The position numbers and the translations under genes were made by a program. A stretch of 10,089 bases of DNA from Chrysochromulina tobinii (Eukaryota; Haptophyta; Prymnesiales; Chrysochromulinaceae): NCBI GenBank assembly GCA_001275005.1, contig JWZX01002357.1, forward strand, positions 1 through 10,089. The letters run 5' to 3'. This document shows, piece after piece, positions 1 through 7,200 of the stretch. The notes under the pieces were generated by a model. The model did not search any database and was not told where the DNA came from. It saw only the letters and a list, made by a program, of their open reading frames with translations. The stretch's first letter is position 1. Each line of letters begins with the position of its first letter.

Positions 1-1
1 G

Positions 2-625
2 AGTGCAGACGGGACGCGGTTGCAATGCTCGTGTCCTTGGGGCAACCGGTACGAGGTGCGTGCGGCGCCGGCGGGCTTCGCCCCCGAGGGCATGCACCCT
101 GGTGGCACCGGCACACTCGTCGCGCTACGGCAGCTCGTGCACCCCATCCCAGCTGGCGCTGGCGCCGCGGCCGCCCTCGTGAACTTCTTCACAGAAGTGC
201 TCGGCATGCCCTCGACCCTCTCGAGCGACGCTATGCTCGATACCCCGAGCTGCGTGGTTCCGTTTGCGAGCGGCCAGACCCTCGAGTTTGTCGAGGCCGC
301 CGACGCGCCCGCCGCCGACGCGTACGTGCGTGATGAGCCTGGGGCCGGCTACCATCTTGCATGCTACACAGCTTCCCACGAAGCCTTCGAAACGGCCTTT
401 GCTGCGGCGGAGCGTGCGGGCTGCCTATACAAGAACGAGCGTTTCGAAGGCGGGCAGCCCGAGTTTGGGAATGCGATGACGCGCGAGGTGGCGCTCGGCT
501 GCGGCCAGTTCCGTTTGCGAGATGTACGCGACGCAAACGGCAGACTCGTCCTCATGCTCGAACTCGAAGTTCGATCTCCCAGGCACATATCGTGCCCCTT
601 ATCGAACAACCGGAGAACTTTGTAA
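2..625 (+). CDS. VOC/glyoxalase-like two-domain protein, 3' part (5' end outside window)
   Basis: The frame is open from base 2 to the TAA at 623-625 (207 residues). There is no convincing ATG near the left edge (an upstream TTG at 20 is not a plausible eukaryotic start), so the gene begins outside the window. The first ~20 residues carry CPWGNRYEV, which resembles the last strand of a vicinal-oxygen-chelate domain. A second complete VOC domain follows at about residues 40-195: VHPIPAG, an NFFTEVLGMP helix, TLEFVEA, YHLACYTASHEAFETAF, FRLRDV, then LMLELEVRS. Candidate metal ligands in the usual H-E-H-E order are H47, E95, H118 and E187. VOC enzymes include glyoxalase I, dioxygenases and resistance proteins; the substrate here cannot be inferred. 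The paired domains suit the common two-module VOC architecture. It converges on the repeat-protein gene at 1026-3848. The VOC call is fairly safe, a specific function is not. Confidence 0.72.
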   Translation, partial: SADGTRLQCSCPWGNRYEVRAAPAGFAPEGMHPGGTGTLVALRQLVHPIPAGAGAAAALVNFFTEVLGMPSTLSSDAMLDTPSCVVPFASGQTLEFVEAADAPAADAYVRDEPGAGYHLACYTASHEAFETAFAAAERAGCLYKNERFEGGQPEFGNAMTREVALGCGQFRLRDVRDANGRLVLMLELEVRSPRHISCPLSNNRRTL

Positions 626-1025
626 CTTACCAAGCTACCTACACATTGGCAGGCGAGGGCGCGTGAGTTGTTGTCAAGACGTGTCACAGTACATGTGTAT
701 ATTCTATACACGTCCAATCCGGCGCGCCGGTCCTGATCGGGTCACACACCGCCGGACATTTCGTATATCATTTCCCGCGCGACACGATATTCGCGTATTA
801 ACATTCGCGCCGCGCGTCTGGGGCGCGTCACGCGTCAGCGCGTCCCGGAGCCCCGCGGCCCCGCGCACCGCACGCGACGGGTAACAGAAGACTTTCGACA
901 CAATTGGATGAGTCATACATCCGGGCTCGTGTGTGCTGCACGGGGTCGTCTACTCGCCACTCTCGACCTCTAGCCTCACGCGTCTCTCATCAACTCCTAG
1001 CAACTCCGAGTGCTCATGACGGCTC
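626..1025. other. Convergent intergenic region
   Basis: This is the 400-base gap between two converging stop codons. I see no coding frame with recognisable content. It holds the hairpin at 693-713, a perfect 12-base palindrome at 719-730 (CCGGCGCGCCGG), a TACATGTG octamer at 690-697, and a weak dyad at 944-948/964-968 lying 57 bases past the minus-strand stop. It probably holds the 3' untranslated regions and poly(A) sites of both genes. No AATAAA-type signal is evident. Confidence 0.6.
693..713 (+). other. Hairpin in 3' flank of VOC gene
   Basis: GTGTATA (695-701) and TATACAC (705-711) are perfect reverse complements around a TTC loop. One G-U and one A-T pair extend the stem to 9 pairs. 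It lies 68 bases after the stop of the VOC gene, so it is probably in the 3' untranslated region. A role in mRNA stability or 3' end formation is inference only. Confidence 0.45.
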
Positions 1026-3848
1026 TCACCAGATGTTGACGCCATTATTCCAGGGCGACGAGCCTGCACGGTATCCCGCTGCCCTCCCTTCTTCGTAGGT
1101 GAACCCGGCCGCCTTGCACTCCATGGGACGATAGCCTGCCGCTTTGCACTCCGCGCATGTGAAGCCGGCGGCCTTGAGGCCCTCGATGTACCCCGCGGCC
1201 TTGATCTGCTGCAGTGTGTACCCAGCTGCTTCGCATTCTACGGGGCTGTACCCCGCGGCCCTCGCCTCTCGGCACGTAAACCCGGCCTGTTTGAGCTCCT
1301 TGAGATCCGACCAGCCCGCCGCCTTGGCCTCGGCGCACGAGAACCCTGCCACGGTCGCCTCCGAGCAGCTGAAGCCCGCCGCCTTGGCTTCAGCGCACGT
1401 GTACCCTGCCTCCTTGAGGCCCTCGACGTACCCCGCCTCCTTGACTTCTAAGCACGAGAAGCCCGCCGCCTTCGCCTCCAGGCAGCTGAAACCGGCAGTT
1501 TTGAGGCCCTCAACGTACCCCGCCGCCTTGACCTCCCGGCAAGAGAAGCCCGCCGCCTTCGCCTCTGCACACGAGTACCCAGCCGCTTTGGCCTCCGAGC
1601 ACATGTAGCCGGCAGCCTTGAGGCCGCTAACGTACCCTGCCGCTTTCACCTCGGCGCAGGTGTACCCGGCCGCCTCCGCTTCGGCACAGCTGTACCCCGC
1701 CTCCTGAAGGCCCTCGACGTAACCGGCGGCCTTAATCTGCGCGAGCGTATATCCGGCGGACCTCGCCTCCACGCACGTGTAGCCTGCGAGTCGGACCTCG
1801 GCGCACGTGAAGCCCGCCTCTCTAAGGCCGTCGACGTAGCCAGCGTCCTTGATTTCCTCCAACGTGTAATTGGCTGCTTTGGCCTCCTGGCACGTGAAGC
1901 CCGATGCAAATACCTCGACGCACGTGTACCCCGCCTCCTGCAAGCCTTCGACGTACCCGGCGGCCTTGATGTCGGCGAGCGTGTAGCCCGCCATCTTCGC
2001 TTCGGTTGCGCTATAACCCGCGGCCCTGGCGGCTTTACACGAGTAGCCGGCCGTCTTGAGGCCCTTGACGTACCCAGCAGCCTTGAGGTCGCCGATCGTG
2101 TAGCCAGCCAGTGTGGCCTCGGTCGGGCTGTATCCCGCCGCCTTCACCTCGGCCGACGTGAAACCAGCGACCTTCAGGCCCTCGACGTAGCCAGCGGCCT
2201 TGATCTGCTGCAGCGTGTAATTGGCCGTCTTGGCGCCTTGCGGGCTGTACCCGGCCTCCTTGGCTTCCAGGCACGTGTAGCCGGCGGTGCGCGCCTCGGC
2301 GCAAGAGAAGCCGGCGACCCGGACCTCTTTACACGAATAGCCCGCCGCCTTCGCCTGCTCGCAAGTGTAGCCAGCAGCCTTGAGTCCCTCGACGTACCCC
2401 ACCGCCTTCGCTTCCTTGCACGTGAACCCGCCCGCCTTTGCCTGCACGCACGTGAACCCTGCCGCCTTGACCTCCTCGCACGTAAAGCCGGCAGCCTTGA
2501 GGCCCTCAATGAACCCAGCGGCCTTGGCTTCCACACACGAGTATCCGGCGGCCTTCACACCATCAACGTACCCCGCGGCCTTCACCTCGATGCAGGTGTA
2601 CCCAGCCGTTTTTGCCTCGGCGCAGGTATACCCGGCCATCTGCGCCTCGGCACATGAATATCCGGCGGCCTTGAGGCCTTTGACATACCCCGCCGCCTTG
2701 GCCTCCGCGCAAGAATAGCCAGCGGCCTTGAGCCCCTCGACGTAGCCCACGGCCTTGATCTCCAAGAGAGTGTAGTTGGCGCGCTTGGCATCCGCCGTGC
2801 TGAACCCTGCCATCTTCGCGTCGGCGCACGTGTAGCCGGCAATCTTGAGCTCCTTCAAGTCGGACCACCCCGCCTCCTTGGCCTCAGCACACGAGAATCC
2901 GGCAGCCCTGACCTCCTTCACGGAGTATTCAGCATCGTGAGCATCCTCGCACGTGAATCCGGCAGCTTTGAGGCCCTCGACGTAGCCAGCCTCCTTAGCC
3001 TCCTGGCACGTGTAACCGGCGGCTTTGAGGCCCTGGACGTACCCCATCGCCCGAATCTGCGCGAGCGTATAGTTGGCTGCCTTGAGGCCTTCGATGAAGT
3101 CCACAGCGCCTTGATCGACCTTTTGTGGCTCGGCGCGTTTGGTGGGCCGGCCAGCAGGCACTTGCTCATCATCGTCATCGTCAAAGTCGACGATCGCGGC
3201 CTCGTCGTCGTCGTCAAAGTCAATGATCGCGGCCTCATCTTCCTCCTCGCCCGAGGAGCGCGCGATCAGCGGCTCGTCGTCATCCTCCAAGACGGCAGGA
3301 AGGGCCCCTCGACCCGACACTCGAGCCGGAGGTATCGCGCCGAGGCGCGCCTCAAGGACCAGGAGCCGCGCTCGGAGCTCCTCGGCCTCCTTGCGCGCAG
3401 CCTGCTCGCGCGCGCGCCTGGCCACTTCCGACAGCGCCACCTCCGACAGCGCCGCCTCGAGCTGCTTGTTCGACCGCTCGAGCCTCGTCACCCGAGCCTG
3501 CAACCCACCGGCCTGCGCCGCCTCTGCTGTGGCCGCCATCTTGGCCGCGGCTCGAGCGCCTGCATCCCGCGCTGGTGCATCTGCCGCGACGGGTGCTTGC
3601 GAGGGAGGCGGAGTGTATCCTTGGCCCATGCCGTGAGGCTGCTTAAAGTCGGACAAGGGTTTGTCGTAGAAGTTGTGCTGAAGGCCCGGCGAACGGTTGC
3701 GACGATCGTCGTCTATGTTCGGATCGGCACGGGCCGATATGGCAATCGACGCCGTGCGGAGTGGAGTTCGGCACGGCGAGCCATGAGAGAGTTGGAATGC
3801 GCCCGATGGTGCGACCAGGAAGGCGAGCAGCCACACAGCCGTCATCAT
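1026..3848 (-). CDS. Plastid-targeted-like protein with 69 Cys-rich decapeptide-type repeats
   Basis: This is a 940-residue frame from ATG 3848 (a second ATG at 3845 has the better -3 A) to TGA 1026-1028. In order: residues 1-17 a hydrophobic signal peptide, predicted cut at SGA|F; 18-40 rich in R, S and T with no acidic residues, like a plastid transit peptide; 41-110 a Pro/Ala linker; about 113-172 a coiled coil; 188-229 a very acidic tract with two copies of DEAAI(I/V)DFDDD; 251-924 an unbroken array of short repeats; and 925-940 a Trp-containing tail. The units are mostly 10 residues, G(Y/F)(S/T)C-x-E-A-K-A-A, with interspersed 9-residue GYVEGLKAA units and two 11-residue GWSDLKELK units. 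About 33 units have Cys in position 4, giving some 36 Cys in the array. Each unit reads as a two-turn helix with an S/T-x-x-E capping box and a Gly C-cap, so a solenoid is likely. I recall related Ala-Gly-Tyr repeats in protist proteins but know no named family or function. Plastid location is inferred. Confidence 0.85.
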   Translation of the reverse strand: MMTAVWLLAFLVAPSGAFQLSHGSPCRTPLRTASIAISARADPNIDDDRRNRSPGLQHNFYDKPLSDFKQPHGMGQGYTPPPSQAPVAADAPARDAGARAAAKMAATAEAAQAGGLQARVTRLERSNKQLEAALSEVALSEVARRAREQAARKEAEELRARLLVLEARLGAIPPARVSGRGALPAVLEDDDEPLIARSSGEEEDEAAIIDFDDDDEAAIVDFDDDDDEQVPAGRPTKRAEPQKVDQGAVDFIEGLKAANYTLAQIRAMGYVQGLKAAGYTCQEAKEAGYVEGLKAAGFTCEDAHDAEYSVKEVRAAGFSCAEAKEAGWSDLKELKIAGYTCADAKMAGFSTADAKRANYTLLEIKAVGYVEGLKAAGYSCAEAKAAGYVKGLKAAGYSCAEAQMAGYTCAEAKTAGYTCIEVKAAGYVDGVKAAGYSCVEAKAAGFIEGLKAAGFTCEEVKAAGFTCVQAKAGGFTCKEAKAVGYVEGLKAAGYTCEQAKAAGYSCKEVRVAGFSCAEARTAGYTCLEAKEAGYSPQGAKTANYTLQQIKAAGYVEGLKVAGFTSAEVKAAGYSPTEATLAGYTIGDLKAAGYVKGLKTAGYSCKAARAAGYSATEAKMAGYTLADIKAAGYVEGLQEAGYTCVEVFASGFTCQEAKAANYTLEEIKDAGYVDGLREAGFTCAEVRLAGYTCVEARSAGYTLAQIKAAGYVEGLQEAGYSCAEAEAAGYTCAEVKAAGYVSGLKAAGYMCSEAKAAGYSCAEAKAAGFSCREVKAAGYVEGLKTAGFSCLEAKAAGFSCLEVKEAGYVEGLKEAGYTCAEAKAAGFSCSEATVAGFSCAEAKAAGWSDLKELKQAGFTCREARAAGYSPVECEAAGYTLQQIKAAGYIEGLKAAGFTCAECKAAGYRPMECKAAGFTYEEGRAAGYRAGSSPWNNGVNIW
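1077..3098 (-). repeat. Tandem 27/30/33-base coding repeat array (decapeptide repeats)
   Basis: The array encodes residues 251-924 of the minus-strand protein. I count 69 units: about 50 of 10 residues, 16 of 9 residues (GY-V-x-G-L type) and two of 11 residues, plus an incomplete first unit. Every unit has Tyr, Phe or Trp in position 2. Codons differ widely between units although the peptide pattern holds, so the array is old or under selection at protein level rather than freshly amplified. Confidence 0.9.
1725..2192 (-). repeat. Four 39-residue supermodules within the decapeptide array
   Basis: Residues 553-708 consist of four consecutive blocks of one 9-residue unit followed by three 10-residue units (39 residues, 117 bases each). 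Each block opens with GYV(E/K/D)GL and closes with a unit of type (G/N)YT(L/I)-x-x-(I/L)K. Outside this stretch the nine-residue units are spaced by 2, 3 or more units, so this is the most regular part of the array. Confidence 0.8.
3174..3239 (-). repeat. Two tandem 11-residue acidic repeats
   Basis: Residues 204-214 and 215-225 of the repeat protein are two copies of an 11-residue acidic motif DEAAI(I/V)DFDDD, with a further D/E run after them. The underlying DNA is a diverged 33-base tandem repeat. It forms part of the acidic tract that separates the coiled coil from the solenoid. Divalent-cation binding or a partner-binding short motif are possible roles; neither is shown. Confidence 0.7.
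3729..3848 (-). other. Predicted bipartite plastid presequence
   Basis: Residues 1-40 begin with MMTAVWLLAFLVAPSGA, a short hydrophobic core ending in a small-x-small cleavage site, then Phe at the new N-terminus (FQLS) and a stretch with four Arg and several Ser/Thr but no Asp or Glu before D42. In algae with complex red plastids (stramenopiles, cryptophytes, haptophytes) an aromatic residue, usually Phe, directly after the signal peptide marks import into the plastid (the ASAFAP-type motif). Plain secretion remains an alternative. Confidence 0.6.
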
Positions 3849-3872
3849 GTGGATTGTCCCGCTCGAAGTCGG

Positions 3873-3880
3873 TTTTTATA
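3873..3880 (-). promoter_or_regulatory. TATA box of the decapeptide-repeat gene
   Basis: The minus strand reads TATAAAAA here, ending 25 bases before the ATG at 3848. It is the only such match in the gap. If transcription starts the usual 25-30 bases downstream, the mRNA would have almost no leader and might initiate at the second ATG (3845). It would also leave out an out-of-frame upstream ATG at 3885, which supports real use of this box. Confidence 0.45.
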
Positions 3881-3943
3881 GACATTCGTGTTCATATTCA
3901 TCAAATCTCGGAAGAACGAGATCCGGGGGCATGAATCGCGTTA

Positions 3944-3956
3944 CCCCCCCCCCCCC
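3944..3956. repeat. Homopolymer of 13 C
   Basis: An uninterrupted C13 run (G13 on the minus strand) lies about 70 bases upstream of the TATA box. A run of this length is prone to length change and to sequencing error, so the exact count should be treated with caution. Confidence 0.9.
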
Positions 3957-4154
3957 TTCGCGTGGGTTCACTCAAAAGACACTCATGGCAAACAAACACC
4001 CATGCAACAACACACATCCCCCCGTACCACAATAGAGCGCGCTATGACCATATGACCTATGAACAGTCACCCCAATCAACACACCACGCACCGCCACATG
4101 GTTAGACGCGGTACCAGGGCAGGTCCGCGGTGAGATCGGGAGCTTGTTCAGATA

Positions 4155-4179
4155 GTGTGTGTGTTGTGTGTGTGTGTGT
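4155..4179. repeat. GT dinucleotide microsatellite
   Basis: (GT)5, one extra T, then (GT)7. On the transcribed minus strand this is a CA repeat 37-61 bases after the stop codon of the coiled-coil gene, thus probably in its 3' untranslated region. Confidence 0.9.
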
Positions 4180-4215
4180 CTCGCTGTGACTGTCTCAGTC
4201 TCATCCATCGATGCC

Positions 4216-7200
4216 TCATCGCACGCCGCGCTGCCCAAAGAAGGCGGAGCGCATCGCCTCCTTCATCTCGGACATCTCCTCGAGCGTCTTGCTGAGGCGC
4301 TTCGCACCCGCCGCATCGAGCCCAGGCAGTCGAGCGCTAAAGGCCTCGGTCAGCTTGAAGCGCTTGATGTCCTTGGCGGCCTTGAGCTCATGCTCCTTGA
4401 TGAAACGGAACGCCACGGCCACGACCGGCTCCGAGAGGGCAATCACCTCATCCTCAAACGTCGCTTTGAGCAGCTCGACCATTCCCGGGCACCCAAAGGA
4501 CTTGCCGTTGAGCCTATGCTCACGCTGCTTGCGCTTGAGGTACTCGTCCGTCTCCACCTCCCTCCGCTCCGACGCGAGCTTGTTCTCGGCGTCAGCCTCT
4601 TTGAGCGCGAGCGCCTCGAGGGATGCCTGGGCCTGCTTCATCCGTGCCTCGAGCTGCTCGCTAAAGGTCGCCCCCTGCAGCTTCTGGGCCTGCTGGAAGT
4701 TCGCCTTTCGCTCCTTCTCGCGCTGCTCCGTCTCCGCTCGTGCGGCCTCATGCCGACTCTGCTGCTTCGCGTGCGCGACGACGCGCTCAGCCTCCTTCAC
4801 AGCGCTCCACTGCTCGGAGAGCTGTTCACGCGCCTCGCGACCCGCACGCTCACGCTCCACGCGCATCTGCAACTCCGCCTCCCACGCCGCCGCCTCTGCC
4901 TCCCTCAGCTTTTCGCGGGCCTCCGCCTCCAACTGGTCCTTCCTCTCCCTCTCCACCCTGAGCTCCTCCCTGTACATCTCGGCCTCCGCCATCGACCTCG
5001 CCATGATTTCCGCCTGCCGCCGCTGCAAGTCCGCGTCCTTCTCCGCCTGTGCGCCCTTGTCAATCACCTGACGCGCCTCGCGCGCCTTGAGCTCCTCTGC
5101 CCATGCTGCCTGCTGCGCCTCATGCAGCTTGGCACGCGCTTCGGCCTCGAGCTCGTTGCGGCTCTGCACGGCCGCGGCCGCGGCCTTGACACGCTCCTCC
5201 AGCTGCTGCGTAAACGCCGCCTTCTGCGCCTCATGCAGCTTGGCACGCGCTTCGGCCTCGAGCTCGTTGCGGCTCTGCACGGCCGCGGCCGCGGCCTTGA
5301 CACGCTCCTCCAGCTGCTGCGTAAACGCCGCCTTGACTGCCTCCTCGGTCTTGGCGCGAACCTCGGCCTCGAGCTCGTTGCGGCTCTGCACGAGCGCCGC
5401 GACCGCCTGGATGCGCTCCTCATTCGCCGCTTGCCATGCCGCCTTCTGCTCCCCGAACCGCTGCTCGCGCTCAACATCGATCTGCGCCGCCCTATGCTGG
5501 TCGATCATCTCCTTCGCCGCACGCTCCTCGGCTGCTGCCACAAACGCCGCCTTTTGCGCCGCGTACCGCTCGAGCCGCTCCGCCTCGCTCCTGGCCTCGG
5601 CGTGCCTGTCGATCGTCTCGCGCGTCGTCTTGGCGGCACGGGCCGCCTCCCACGCTGCCAGTGCATCGGCGCGGGCCTTGGCGCGGAACTGCGCCTCGAG
5701 CTCGTCACGCGTGCGCACTTCATGCTGGAGCTGTTCGAGACGCTGCTGACGCTGCTGCTGCACGACCTCGGCCGCTTTGGCTAGGTTAGCAAAGCGCACC
5801 TGCTCCTCCTCCTTCGCTTTCGCCTCTCGATCGGCCACGGCTTGTCGGTAGATGCCTTCCACATAATCTTTCCATTTCGCCACCGTGTCGGCCTGTCCCT
5901 TCGCAAGCTGCTGCAGGGATGTGTCCAGCTCGAGCTTGCGTTGCTGGGCGGCCTCGAGCGCGGCGTCAGCTCGCTTCTTCTCCTGAACGCGCAGGGCCAC
6001 GAGCGCTTCCTCATGCTTCCGCAGCACGAGTATCTCGGCCTCCTCCTGCGCGGCCTTGCGCTGCTGCCATTTGGCCTCATTCTCCTCGCGAGACACGCGG
6101 AAGCCCTCGGCCGCCGCCGCTGCCGACTGCGCGCGCGCCACCGCCTCGACCTTCTCCTCGAGCTTGAGCTTGCGCGACTGCGAGTCGGCCCGAGCCTGGA
6201 ACTCGGCGGCGAGCGCGGCGGTCTGCTGCGCCACACGCTCGAGCCGCGCCGCCTCTGCCGCCTCGGCCTTCTCGAGCTCCTCAGAGACGCTCGCCTTTCG
6301 CTGCTCGTGCTGCTGGACGAAGACGGCCCATGCCATCTCCTTGCTCGTATCCCGTGCCTGCGCCTCCTCCTTCTCGCGCAGCTTGAGCTCCTCCAGCAGC
6401 TGCGCATACTCCACCTCGACGAGCTTCTCGTACTCTTGCCGCTTGGCCGTGTACAGCGACTGCAGCTCCTCGAGGGAGCTCTTGAGCTCGGCTTCGCGAG
6501 ATTGCGCTGCGGCGACGGCGGCCGCGTGCCGGGCCTCCTGCTCGAGCTTGGCCGCCTCGCGCTCGGCAGTCTTCTCGCCGTCCCACTGCTGCGAGAGCGC
6601 CTCTTGTGCCTCGTGATGCGCACGCTCGCGCTCCGTCCGCATCTGAAGCTCCAATCCCCATGCCGCCGCCTCCATCTCGCGCATCTTGGCGCGTGCTTCC
6701 GCCTCGCGCTCGTCCCTCAAGGTCATCTCCTCCTTAAGCTTCGTCAACCGCGCCTCCGCCTCGGCTGTCAAGCGTGCCAGCACCTCCTGCTGCCGCATCA
6801 AGCGCTCCGCCTCGGCAGCCGCCTCCGCCTCAATGTTGATCGCCTCTCGCGCCGCCTTCGCCTTCTGCTCCTCTGCCCACGCCGCCTCTTGCGTTGCGCG
6901 CCATGCCGAGCGCGCCTCGGCCTCGAGCTCGTTGCGGCTCTGCACGAGCGCCGCGACCGCCTGGATGCGCTCCTCATTCGCCGCTTGCCATGCCGCCTTC
7001 TGCTCCCCGAACCGCTGCTCGCGCTCAACATCGATCTGCGCCGCCCTATGCTGGTCGATGATCGCCTTTGCAATTCGCTCTTCCACAGACGCCACCCACG
7101 CCGCCTTTTGCGCCGCGTACCGCTCCAGCCGCTCCGCCTCGCTCCTGGCCTCGGCGTGCCTGTCGATCGTCTCGCGCGTCGTCTTGGCGGCACGGGCCGC

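Larger units (their letters stand above)
3849..4215. other. Intergenic region between two co-oriented minus-strand genes
   Basis: This region should hold the 3' untranslated region of the coiled-coil gene and the promoter of the decapeptide-repeat gene. It contains a TATA box near its left end, 13 consecutive C at 3944-3956, a plus-strand A/C-rich stretch at about 3985-4020, a CATATG palindrome near 4048 and a GT tract at 4155-4179. I see no coding content. Confidence 0.6.

Noticed and set aside
1144-2718. Plus-strand frames with YPAAL/HVKPAAL repeats (1144-1608, 2380-2718)
   Set aside because: These are antisense readings of the 10-codon repeat array. Any in-frame repeat keeps an antisense frame open; the minus frame has a presequence and a full-length structure.
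1077-3098. Resemblance of the regularly spaced 27/30-base repeats to a CRISPR array
   Set aside because: There are no spacers; the units are contiguous, in frame and vary at silent positions, as in a coding repeat.
1077-3098. Pentapeptide-repeat or ankyrin/TPR protein
   Set aside because: Unit lengths are 9-11 with G(Y/F)(S/T) at each start; the A(D/N)Lxx five-residue rule and the 33/34-residue repeat patterns do not fit.
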